NCBI GenBank assembly: GCA_026708035.1
Contig: JAPOVQ010000035.1
Location: 186,001-250,000 of the forward strand
DNA length: 64,000 nt
Direction of reading: 5' to 3'
Source: Chloroflexota bacterium
GTDB taxonomy: Bacteria > Chloroflexota > UBA11872
Position numbers and translations under genes: made by a program. Below the pieces are notes generated by a model that did no database searches, was not told the origin of the DNA, and saw nothing but the letters and a program-made list of their open reading frames with translations. Positions 52,565-60,668 of the stretch are shown here, piece after piece (position 1 is the stretch's first letter; each line of letters opens with the position of its first letter).

Positions 52565-53557
52565 CTAGGATCCCGTCGTTTCGAGACGCACTCGCGGGTC
52601 GATATATGTATAGAGCACGTCGACGAGCAGGTTGGCCACGGCGTAGATGACCGCGGACAGCAGCACCAGGCCCTGCACCACCGGATAGTCGCGGTCGATG
52701 ATGGCGTCGATCAGCCGCAGTCCCAGTCCCTGGCGGTGGAACACGGCCTCGATGATCACCGCGCCGGCCAGCAGGCCGCCGAACTCGAGGCCGATGACGG
52801 TGACCACGGGAATCAGCGCGTTGCGCAGGGCGTGCCCCATCACGACCACGCGCTCGCGCAGCCCTTTCGACCGCGCCGTGCGCACGTAGTCGCGCGAGAG
52901 CACATCCAGCATCGATGAGCGGGTGAGTCGCGCCAGGATGGCGGATGCCGCGGTGCCCAGGGTGAGCGCCGGCAGGATCAGCTCCTTGCCGTAGCCGTTG
53001 GATACCGCCGGCAGCATGCCCACGCCGTCGTCCGTCTGCCATTTGATGGCGAATACCAGGATCAGGAGCAAGCCAACGAAGAAGGGCGGGAACGAGATGC
53101 CCAGGATGGCGAACATTTGCGCGCCATAGTCGACGAACGTGTGGCGTTTGATGGCCGAGATCACGCCCGCTCCGACGCCGATGGTGATCGCCACGGCCAT
53201 GCTCGCCATCGTCAGCGCAAACGTCGCCGGCCAGTGACTCGCAATCATGTCCACGACGGGGCGTCGGTAGGCGATCGACGTCCCCAGGTCGCCACGCACC
53301 ACGTCCCAGACGTAGAGCACGAATTGGTGCGGCGGCGACTTATCCAGGTTGTAGCTTTCCCGCAGCTTCTCGAGCGCCTTGCGGCTGACTTCGCCGCCCT
53401 CGCGGCTGGTCGCGCCTGAGCCGCCGATCTCGCCCGACTGGAAGAATATCTCGATCGGGTCGCCCGGAATCAGCCGCATGAGCACAAACACCACGATCAG
53501 CACGCCGAACAGGACGGGGATCATGTAAAGGACGCGGCGGATGATGTACCCAACCAT
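52565..53557 (-). CDS. dipeptide/oligopeptide-type ABC transporter permease (DppB-like)
   Basis: 330 residues with six membrane helices. The first helix is IPVLFGVLIVVFVLMRLIPG; the periplasmic loop has LDKSPPHQFVLYVWDVVRGD; the cytoplasmic EAA coupling loop is DYVRTARSKGLRERVVVMGH followed by ALRNALIPV. Together with the upstream substrate-binding protein and DppC-like permease it forms an importer, but no ATPase gene is adjacent. Confidence 0.93.
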   Translation of the reverse strand: MVGYIIRRVLYMIPVLFGVLIVVFVLMRLIPGDPIEIFFQSGEIGGSGATSREGGEVSRKALEKLRESYNLDKSPPHQFVLYVWDVVRGDLGTSIAYRRPVVDMIASHWPATFALTMASMAVAITIGVGAGVISAIKRHTFVDYGAQMFAILGISFPPFFVGLLLILVFAIKWQTDDGVGMLPAVSNGYGKELILPALTLGTAASAILARLTRSSMLDVLSRDYVRTARSKGLRERVVVMGHALRNALIPVVTVIGLEFGGLLAGAVIIEAVFHRQGLGLRLIDAIIDRDYPVVQGLVLLSAVIYAVANLLVDVLYTYIDPRVRLETTGS

Positions 53558-53588
53558 GGCTACGTCATTCTAGGGGAGGATTCGGACG

Positions 53589-53626
53589 GCAGGCGCCCGA
53601 CCGCCACAAGACGGTCGGGCGCCTGC
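53589..53626 (-). terminator. strong 15-bp hairpin between substrate-binding protein and permease genes
   Basis: GCAGGCGCCCGACCG (53589-53603) is matched perfectly by 53612-53626, with an 8-base loop. It lies 16 bases after the substrate-binding protein stop and has no U-tract. Such a structure is often used to stabilise the abundant binding-protein message or to attenuate the permease; it is not a standard intrinsic terminator. Confidence 0.5.
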
Positions 53627-53642
53627 TGCATTCCGAGAGTCG

Positions 53643-55634
53643 CTACTCCTGGGTGCTGTAGAACTGCCCGTAGCTGGGCAGGTAGTCAATACCCAAGTGC
53701 AGCACGCCGCCGATGCGGTCCGGGTTGGACAGCCACGGCAGGTAGTCGTGCACCAACGGGATGGCAACCGCGTTCTCCATCAGGTAGAGCTCGGCTTCCT
53801 CCCAGATGGCCCGCTGCTCGTCCGGATCGAAGCTGGCCCGCGCGGCGTCCAGCAGACCGTCGATCTTCGCGCCTTCCGTCGCGGTGGCCGGAACGCCGTC
53901 CCACTCGAAGAACGAGTAGGCGCGGCCCGGTCGACCGTAGAAGGAAGTGTGGAAGCGGTCGTACAGCACGTCGCCGTTCGGACCCGCCACGCCGATCCAC
54001 GTGGTGTGGAAGGCGCCGTCCTGGGCCTGCTCGCGGTGCGTGGCCTCATCCATCTTCGGGATGTTCACCTGGATGCCCAGGCTCCGCTCGACGTCCAGCT
54101 TGAACAGCTCGACCACGGGGTCGCCGCGGTCGGGGTAGCTGATCTCGAGCTTGCGGCCGTCCGGCGCGTATCGGAAGCCGTCGTCGCCCATGGCGTAGCC
54201 GGCCTCGTCAAGCAGCGCGCTGCCCTTGGCCGGGTCATACGTGTAGAGCTGGCCGGCCTCGGCGCTGCGGCCGACGGTGCCCGGCACCAGCAGGTTGCTG
54301 ATGTTGGTCGGAGCCGTGCCGCCGTTCGCGCGCACCGTCACGGTTCGCCGGTCGACGCCGAACAGCAGCGCCTTGCGCACCGCCAGGTCGTCCAGCGGCC
54401 AGAGCTGCGTGTGCAGGGGCATGTACTGCCCCATGCCCGGCGCCGCAAAGCCGATGACGTGGTACTTCGGGTTCTCGGACACCCGCTTGTAGTCGGCGAA
54501 TGACCAGTTCAACAGGATGTCGACTTCGCCCGCCTCGAAGGCCTGGGCGTTGTCGGTCATGTTGAAGCCGAAGATCTGCGACCGCATGCGGTCGGGATAC
54601 GCCGGACCCTGGTTCGGCAGGTACGACGGGCCCCAGGCCCAGTTGTCGAACCGCTCGCCGACGATCTTCACGTCGTCTTCCCACTCGAGGAACTTGTAGG
54701 GACCGGTGCCGACCGCGTGGCGGTCGAGATCCTCGCCCATCTCCGTGATGGCCTTTGGCGAGGCGAACACCACGTGCTGGTGAGCGATGAACTTCAGGAA
54801 GAACGCCTGCGGCTGGTCCGTGTGGAACCGAAGCGTGAAGTCGTTGACTTTCTCGATGCCCGTAATGCCGGCGATGTCGCGAACGACGTGGCCGCGCGGC
54901 AGCTCTTCGTCGAGGAATCGGTCGAAGTTGAAGATCGCGGCGTCCGCGTCAAACGGCGTGTCGTCGTGGAAGGACACGTCGTTCCGCAGCGGCACCGTCC
55001 AGCTCAGCTTGTCATCCGAAACCTCGGGCAGGTCGGAAGCCAGCGTCGGCAGGATCGCGTTGCCCGGGCCGTAGTTGTACAGCAGTTCGTAGAACATGTT
55101 CGCCGGCTCGGCGGTGCGTCCGCCCCACGTCGCCGGGTCGAAGTTCGTCGGGTTGCCGAAGGTCATGTAGCTGACCTCGCCGCCAACCTTGGGGTCCCAC
55201 GGCTTCAGACCGATGTTGACCGCCGAGTCGAGGTTGTGGATGTCGATGCCCGGCGCGCGCTCGGCGGCCTGCTCGACGATCTTCTCGACCACCCGCTCGA
55301 CGACCTTCTGGACTTCAACCTCACGGATCACGTCGCGGGTGACGACCTTCTCGACCTCGACCTCTTTGACCGTCTCGACCGGGACTTCCTTGATCACCTC
55401 TTTGGTGACGACCGTCTCGACCGGGACTTCCTTGATCACCTCTTTGGTGACCACCGTCTCGACCGGGACTTCCTTCACCACTTCCTTGACTTCGGTGACC
55501 GTGACCGTGACCGTCTTCTCGACGACCTCGGCCTCGCCGCACGCGGCCAGAGCGGCTACTCCAACACCGCCCGCCAGCGCCGCCGCCCCACCGCGGAGCA
55601 GCTTGCGACGACTCAATGACTTACTCGGACCCAT
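53643..55634 (-). CDS. ABC transporter substrate-binding lipoprotein (DppA/OppA family)
   Basis: 663 residues from ATG 55634, which lies 7 bases after a GGAGGGG; an ATG two codons earlier has no room for that site. A twin-arginine signal (SRRKLLRG) and lipobox at C32 predict a Tat lipoprotein. Residues about 37-130 are a Val/Glu/Lys-rich spacer with three repeats of VETVVTKEVIKEVP. The periplasmic binding domain (SBP family 5) includes NPTNFDPATWGG and LSWTVPLRNDVSFHDDTP. The ligand is unknown. Confidence 0.9.
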   Translation of the reverse strand: MGPSKSLSRRKLLRGGAAALAGGVGVAALAACGEAEVVEKTVTVTVTEVKEVVKEVPVETVVTKEVIKEVPVETVVTKEVIKEVPVETVKEVEVEKVVTRDVIREVEVQKVVERVVEKIVEQAAERAPGIDIHNLDSAVNIGLKPWDPKVGGEVSYMTFGNPTNFDPATWGGRTAEPANMFYELLYNYGPGNAILPTLASDLPEVSDDKLSWTVPLRNDVSFHDDTPFDADAAIFNFDRFLDEELPRGHVVRDIAGITGIEKVNDFTLRFHTDQPQAFFLKFIAHQHVVFASPKAITEMGEDLDRHAVGTGPYKFLEWEDDVKIVGERFDNWAWGPSYLPNQGPAYPDRMRSQIFGFNMTDNAQAFEAGEVDILLNWSFADYKRVSENPKYHVIGFAAPGMGQYMPLHTQLWPLDDLAVRKALLFGVDRRTVTVRANGGTAPTNISNLLVPGTVGRSAEAGQLYTYDPAKGSALLDEAGYAMGDDGFRYAPDGRKLEISYPDRGDPVVELFKLDVERSLGIQVNIPKMDEATHREQAQDGAFHTTWIGVAGPNGDVLYDRFHTSFYGRPGRAYSFFEWDGVPATATEGAKIDGLLDAARASFDPDEQRAIWEEAELYLMENAVAIPLVHDYLPWLSNPDRIGGVLHLGIDYLPSYGQFYSTQE
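55370..55475 (-). repeat. in-gene tandem repeat encoding the Val/Glu/Lys spacer
   Basis: A 42-base unit (14 codons) is present as two near-identical copies plus a partial third. Shared words include CGTCTCGACCGGGACTTCCT on the plus strand. Repeat-number change would alter spacer length in the substrate-binding protein without shifting the frame. Confidence 0.75.
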
Positions 55635-55745
55635 AGACATTCCCCTCCCATTTGGGGTGATCGTGCAGGCACGCGGCGCGCATACTACACGACTCTTGTG
55701 AAACAGGCACACGTATTTCCTGTTACCGGTACGAACTACACGCGC

Positions 55746-56663
55746 TCAGTGCGACCACGCCCCAGCTTGCGGATCGAGCGCCTCGCGCAGCCCATCTCCC
55801 AGCAGATTGATCGACAGCACCGTGATGGCGATGGCCAACCCGTTGAAGGTGGAGATCCACCACGACGACCGCAGCAAATGCCGGCTCGATGACAGCTCCA
55901 AGCCCCACTCGGGCGACGGGCGCTCGGCGCCCAGGCCCAGGAAGCTCAAGCCCGCGGCGGCCAGGATGGCCCCGCCCAGACCCAGCGTGGCCATGATCAG
56001 AATTGGGCTAACGATGTTTGGCAGAATGTGACGCAGCATGATGCGGGCGTCGGACATGCCCACGGCGCGCGCCGCCCGCACGTACACCAGCTCCCGCGCG
56101 GCGAGCGTCGTCGAACGCACCACGCGCGCATAGAACGGGATACCGGCCACTCCCAGCGCAATCATGGCGTTGTTGAGGCCAGACCCAAGAGCGGCAACCA
56201 CCGTCATCGCCAGCAGCAATCCCGGGAACGCCAGCATCACGTCAATGAACCGGCTGATGACCATGTCCACCCAGCGCCCGAAATAGCCCGCCGACAACCC
56301 AATCAGCGTCCCGGCGATAGCCGAAATCGTCACCGCGGAGAACCCGACGCGAAGCGAAATCCGCGAGCCACGCACGATGCGGCTGAACACGTCGCGCCCG
56401 ATGTCGTCGGTGCCTAGCGGGTGGCCCTCCGAACCCGGAGGCAGCTCGGCCGCCATGATGTCGAAGTGGTTCTCCGGTTCGGTCGCAATGACATCGGCAA
56501 AGATCGCCGCCAGCGAAATGATGATCAGAATGCCCAGCCCCCCGAGGGCGGCCTTGTTCCGGCGCAGCCGCCGCCACGCCATCGTCCACTCGCTGCGCGG
56601 TTTCGGCGCGGCGGCGGCCTCGAGCCCGGTCTCGCCCTCAGCCAGCGTATTGGTGGCCAACAT
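55746..56663 (-). CDS. dipeptide/oligopeptide-type ABC transporter permease (DppC-like)
   Basis: 305 residues from ATG 56663, which follows GGAGAG at very short spacing; the nearby TTG 56660 has better spacing. The N-terminal WTMAWRRLRRNKAALGG, the HPLGTDDIGRDVFSRIVRGS motif, six helices, and the EAA loop VYVRAARAVGMSDARIMLRH mark DppC. It is complete, unlike the two paralogues to its right. 111 bases separate it from the substrate-binding protein start. Confidence 0.92.
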   Translation of the reverse strand: MLATNTLAEGETGLEAAAAPKPRSEWTMAWRRLRRNKAALGGLGILIIISLAAIFADVIATEPENHFDIMAAELPPGSEGHPLGTDDIGRDVFSRIVRGSRISLRVGFSAVTISAIAGTLIGLSAGYFGRWVDMVISRFIDVMLAFPGLLLAMTVVAALGSGLNNAMIALGVAGIPFYARVVRSTTLAARELVYVRAARAVGMSDARIMLRHILPNIVSPILIMATLGLGGAILAAAGLSFLGLGAERPSPEWGLELSSSRHLLRSSWWISTFNGLAIAITVLSINLLGDGLREALDPQAGAWSH

Positions 56664-56756
56664 CTCTCCTTCGCGTGAAATCCCGACCAAATCGCAGCAG
56701 TCGCTGCGGCCGCCTTGAGCGGTCGCCCGCCAACGCTACCACTCCGGCCATGCCAG

Positions 56757-56790
56757 CCCGACGCACGATGCGGACCGTGCGTGCGTCGGG
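56757..56790. repeat. inverted repeat upstream of dppC
   Basis: CCCGACGCAC (56757-56766) and GTGCGTCGGG (56781-56790) form a perfect 10-bp stem around a 14-base loop, about 95 bases before the dppC start. It might be a protein-binding site or an mRNA leader structure. Confidence 0.45.
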
Positions 56791-56860
56791 CCGCGCAGTG
56801 CGCAAACCGGCGCAGCGTCCCAAATCGCGTGTCACCCGCGCAAGCGCACCGCCGGCCAAA

Positions 56861-56890
56861 TTGACACGACGGCGCGCCACGGCTTACGTT
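56861..56890 (+). promoter_or_regulatory. possible promoter for the plus-strand dppC fragment
   Basis: A perfect TTGACA (56861-56866) is followed 18 bases later by TACGTT (56885-56890), a weak -10. It faces the fragment starting at 57042. The -35 is strong for such a GC-rich sequence. Confidence 0.35.
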
Positions 56891-57041
56891 CCGCCTTGAG
56901 GTGACGGCTCGTCTCCGGCGAGTCGATCGGATGCATCTCGCTTATCGGTGCATCCGTGGCGTTGCCCGGCCCGAGCCACCTGGAACCATTGACGGTCTCC
57001 GAGGCGGAGCCCACCTCGCGCAGACAGGCGGGGGAGCGGGT

Positions 57042-57587
57042 GTGTCGACGGACGCCCTAAGAGAGCCGACCAGCGCGACAGCGCAAGACCCACTCGAACT
57101 GCGTCCGCCGCGCAGCGAGTTGCAGATGTCCTATCGCCGCTTTTGGCGCCACAAAGCGGCCGTCGTCGGCCTCACGATCCTCATCATCATCAGCATCGGC
57201 GCGATATTCGCGGATGTCATCGCCATCGAGCCCGAAGCGACGTTCTATAGCTTCGATGAGCTCCAGACCAAGAAATGGCTGCCTCCGCTGACCGACGGCC
57301 ACCTGCTGGGCACCGACGACATCGGGCGTGACGTGTTCAGCCGCGTCGTCCGCGGCTCACGCGTGTCGCTGCGTGTTGGGTTCTTCGCAGTGGGCATCGC
57401 CAGCATCGCCGGCACGCTATTCGGTCTCGCCGCTGGCTACTTCGGCGGCTGGATCGACCAGATGGTCAGCCGAGCCATCGACGTGATGCTGGCCTTCCCG
57501 GACTTGCTGCTGGCGATTGCGATTCTGGCGGCGCTCGGCCCTAGTCTCGTGAACGCCATGGTGGCCCTCGGGCTGGCGGGGATTCCC
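57042..57587 (+). pseudogene. dppC-like permease fragment A (3' half missing)
   Basis: Starts at GTG 57042 after a GGGAG at 5-base spacing. It encodes a normal DppC N-terminal half: SYRRFWRHKAAVVGLTILII, GHLLGTDDIGRDVFSRVVRG, and helices down to ALGLAGIP. Homology stops at 57587; the frame then runs 44 codons into antisense of fragment B and stops at 57719. The coupling (EAA) loop and last helices are gone, so the product cannot be a working permease. It is fused tail to tail with fragment B. Confidence 0.85.
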
Positions 57588-58093
57588 AGCGCGATCATGG
57601 CGTTGTTCAGCCCGGGACCCAGTCCCGCCACGATGGTGATGGCCAGCAGCAGGCTGGGAAACGCCAGCATGATGTCCAGCACGCGGCTGATCAGCATGTC
57701 CGGCCAGCGGCCGAAGTAGCCGGCGACCAATCCCAGAATGGACCCGAAAAACGCCCCAATGGCAACCGCCGTAAACCCGATGCGCAAGGAGATGCGCGCC
57801 CCTCGCACCACGCGGCTGAACACGTCGCGTCCGATATCGTCCGTGCCGAAGAGGTGGCCGTCCGTGCCCGGCGGCAACAGCGCTCCCGGAACGTTGTAGT
57901 AGTCCAGTCCTTCAGTAGCAATCACGTCGGCGAAAATCGCCCCGGTCGCCATCACGATGAGCACCGCGCCGCCAACCAGAGCGCCCTTGTTCCGGTAGAG
58001 ACGCCGCCAGGCCAGCGACCATTCGCTGCGCGGCTTGGCCTGCACGGCGCCCTGGAGCGCCGAATCGCCCGCCACCCGTGACTCCAAGCTCAA
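57585..58093 (-). pseudogene. dppC-like permease fragment B (3' half missing)
   Basis: Minus-strand paralogue. The start is uncertain (TTG 58093 gives LSLESRVAGDSALQ as the beginning; upstream frame is open to 58183). KPRSEWSLAWRRLYRNKGAL, GHLFGTDDIGRDVFSRVVRG and NAMIALG are conserved. Homology ends at 57585, at the same family position where fragment A ends, with four shared bases (TCCC on the plus strand). The frame continues antisense into A and stops at 57437. About 110 residues, including the EAA loop, are missing. Confidence 0.85.
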
Positions 58094-58615
58094 CGACCGC
58101 CCCCGGTCCCGGTACAGATGCGCATCGCAGCGCGGACATCCAGGTCGACCGACAGCAGAGCCGGCCCGATCCAGAACGAGCAATCAACCGGGCGGCCGCC
58201 GCTGTCGATTGAACCTAAACTGCCCGACCAAGAAGCGTCAATCCCGCGACGAGTCCGGTAGTGGGTCACCTCGAGCCCGGCGCCCCCGCGAAGGGAGCCC
58301 CTGCGCAACCCCTCCGTCATACCCGCGGAGCCCGTCCCCGCGCAGGCGGGGAGCGGGAATCCACCCTTCATTGAACCCGGGAGCGGATTGGGTTCGCCCG
58401 GTCATCCTCAAGCATGGCCAGGTTTCGCAAGGGTCTCTCAATGGGGAGGGATATGAGGGAGCAAGTGATGCACGGCATCGCCGGATGCCTGCGAATGGAA
58501 GCGGAGTGCCGCCGGCCAGACACCCACGCCCGTCATGCGCGATACTGTCGCACCAGCCGCGCAGGGACGCCACCGGAGTTGCCGTGAAAGTCGACCACCA
58601 GCGCCCGAGCCACTC
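58094..58615. other. intergenic region with dispersed repeats
   Basis: No gene was found. It contains a REP-like palindrome (58318-58366) and related repeat fragments from about 58285 to 58440. No clear promoter for the downstream TIM-barrel gene was seen. Confidence 0.6.
58318..58366. repeat. REP-like palindromic repeat, copy 2
   Basis: Same nested structure as 28174-28222 (an outer CCCGC/GCGGG and an inner CCCCGC/GCGGGG), six base differences in 49. The flanking sequence is different, so the repeat and not a larger duplication is shared. Confidence 0.7.
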
Positions 58616-59563
58616 GTGAAGCTCTGCATTTCCATCGCGTGCTACCGCTGGGCGTTCCAGCCGTCGATTCGGCGCGATGGCCCCGACTACCGCGCGGGCG
58701 GCGGGCCGCTAGCCTACTTGCAGTCATTCTCAGACCCACCGCCGGAAGACAACCGCTTCTTCTGGATGTGCGACAAGACGGCCGAGCTGGGACTCCAGGG
58801 CCTCTACGCACACCCAGGCGAATACGTCGACGACCGGGCCGGGGCCGAAGCCATGCGCCGCAAGGTCGACGACCGCGGATTGATCTGGAACGGCGGGCTC
58901 ACGGTCAACATGGCCGCCACCGACGAGGAGTGGGAGAGCTTCGAGTACGACAACGCCGTGCGCCAGCTCGAGCTCAACCATTGGGCCGGCCTCAACATCG
59001 CCACCATGACTCACCGGCTGCCCAACGTGCACAACCACTTCTCGACCGACCCGCCCATCGACGAGCAGATGGCGCGCGCCGCCAAGCATCTCCCCGCGCT
59101 CACGCCCGTGGCCGAGGAGCTTGGCGTGATCATGGCCTGGGAAAACCACATGGACTACCGCGTCTCCGAGGTGGCCGGGGTCGTCAACGAGATCGACTCA
59201 CCCTGGCTGCGGATCACCCTCGACACCTCCAACCCGTTTCCGAGTCTCGAGGATCCGCTGGAGGGCGCGCGCATCGCCGCCCGCAACGTCGTGGCGGTGC
59301 ACTTCAAGGACTTTCGCGCCCAACCGCTGCGCGAAACCTGGGAGCCGCACTTCCACTACTCGCCCGTGGGCCACGGCGACTCGCCCATCGGCGAGATTCT
59401 CGCGCTGCTCCAGGCCGAGGCGCCCGATCCGGACAACCTGCTGGCCAACATCGAAATCTCGCCGCCGCCGCAGCACGACCCGGAAGCCTGGGTGCTCGAG
59501 AGCAAGCGCTGGCTGCTCGAAGAGCAGGGCCAGTACTTCGAGCCCCATCTGACCGTCCAATGA
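58616..59563 (+). CDS. TIM-barrel sugar isomerase/epimerase-like protein (xylose isomerase-like fold), first copy
   Basis: 315 residues from GTG 58616. A (beta/alpha)8 protein with a likely metal site formed by E176 (AWENHMDYR), D203 (TLDTSN), H229 (VHFKDF) and a late Glu (NIEISPPP). Most relatives isomerise or epimerise sugars or sugar acids; the substrate is unknown. It overlaps the second copy by four bases (ATGA), so the two are translationally coupled. Confidence 0.85.
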   Translation: MKLCISIACYRWAFQPSIRRDGPDYRAGGGPLAYLQSFSDPPPEDNRFFWMCDKTAELGLQGLYAHPGEYVDDRAGAEAMRRKVDDRGLIWNGGLTVNMAATDEEWESFEYDNAVRQLELNHWAGLNIATMTHRLPNVHNHFSTDPPIDEQMARAAKHLPALTPVAEELGVIMAWENHMDYRVSEVAGVVNEIDSPWLRITLDTSNPFPSLEDPLEGARIAARNVVAVHFKDFRAQPLRETWEPHFHYSPVGHGDSPIGEILALLQAEAPDPDNLLANIEISPPPQHDPEAWVLESKRWLLEEQGQYFEPHLTVQ

Positions 59564-60576
59564 AGCTCGGACTCTCGCACGAGACCTACCGCTGGGTCGC
59601 GTTTCCGTGGATGCGGTCCGACGACCCGGAGTTTGTCGGCGAGATGCAAGCGCCCATCTACCTGCGCGGCATCGCCCCTCCGCCGGCGGGGGAGTTGCCG
59701 ATTGATTGGATGGTCGACCGCGTGGTGGCGCATGGACTCTCGTCGCTGGCCATGGAATGCGGTTGGTTCCAGGACACGGACCGCGCCCACGCGTTTCGCG
59801 ACCGGATGACCGAGCGCAACCTCACCTATCTCGCGTCCGCATCCGTCGACCTGGCCGCGGCGCCCGACGAGTGGGGAAGCGGGACGTTCGACCCGGCCAG
59901 GGGAAGTCGCCGCATGCCGACCTTCGATATGTCTCAGGCGACCGCCATGCGCACCGGCTGGACCGGCGGCGCGCCCTTCGACATCGCGCTGCGCGCCATG
60001 GAGCTGGCGCGGGCCGCGGGCGCGCGCGTCCTCAGCCTGGTGCACGGGCAGCCCGGCCGCCCGAACCACTACACCAAGGACCCAAACATCGACGAGCAGA
60101 TCGACCGGATGATCCGCAACCTCGGCACGCTGCTGCCCATTGCCGACGAAATGGGCTTGACGCTCGCCACCGAGAACCACATGGACTACCGCTGCTCGGA
60201 GTTCGCCTTGGTCCATGAGGGCCTGGGCTCGACGACCCTGCGCCACGTGTTCGACTTCGCCGACTCCATGGCCGTGAACGAAGACCCGCTCGACGGCGTC
60301 CGCCACGTGGCCCGCCACACCGTCGGCACGCACCTGCGCGACATGCGGGCGCAGCCCATCACCCGGGTGGCCACCGGCGCGTTCTATCACGCACCCATCG
60401 GCCTCGGCAGCGTGCCGATTCAGACGATGCTCGCCATCTTGCAGGCCGAGGCGCCCAATCCCGAGGACCTGCATCACTACGTCGAGGTCGTCCCGCGGCC
60501 CGACTACGACACCGAGCACTGGCTCACCGCCAGCCTGGACTGGCTGCGCACCGAGTGCGCGGCCTACTGGAGCTAG
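59560..60576 (+). CDS. TIM-barrel sugar isomerase/epimerase-like protein, second copy
   Basis: 338 residues from ATG 59560. Paralogue of the preceding gene, sharing ENHMDYR, DPNIDEQIDRM-type (DPPIDEQMARA in copy 1), the metal His (GTHLRDMRAQP) and the QAEAPNPEDL segment. Metal ligands Glu, Asp, His and a late Glu (YVEVVPRPD) are retained. The pair may act on consecutive substrates or form a hetero-oligomer; this is inference. Confidence 0.85.
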   Translation: MKLGLSHETYRWVAFPWMRSDDPEFVGEMQAPIYLRGIAPPPAGELPIDWMVDRVVAHGLSSLAMECGWFQDTDRAHAFRDRMTERNLTYLASASVDLAAAPDEWGSGTFDPARGSRRMPTFDMSQATAMRTGWTGGAPFDIALRAMELARAAGARVLSLVHGQPGRPNHYTKDPNIDEQIDRMIRNLGTLLPIADEMGLTLATENHMDYRCSEFALVHEGLGSTTLRHVFDFADSMAVNEDPLDGVRHVARHTVGTHLRDMRAQPITRVATGAFYHAPIGLGSVPIQTMLAILQAEAPNPEDLHHYVEVVPRPDYDTEHWLTASLDWLRTECAAYWS

Positions 60577-60668
60577 CCGCTCCGAGCTCCTGACCCGGCG
60601 GCCGCCATCCGCTGAGCCAGTTCCGGAGTACGCTGCCTTCACAAGCGCTGCTCGCGCCGAGGGTGACC

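Larger units (their letters stand above)
56664..57041. other. intergenic region between intact dppC and the first dppC fragment
   Basis: Contains a hairpin (56757-56790) and a TTGACA-type promoter-like element (56861-56890), listed separately. No gene was identified. Confidence 0.6.

Noticed and set aside
56901-57041. Extended start for the plus-strand dppC fragment
   Set aside because: The extra residues have no similarity to DppC N-termini, and GTG 57042 has a good ribosome-binding site.
57588-57719. Unique C-terminal region of dppC fragment A
   Set aside because: It is simply the antisense of fragment B; no real domain.
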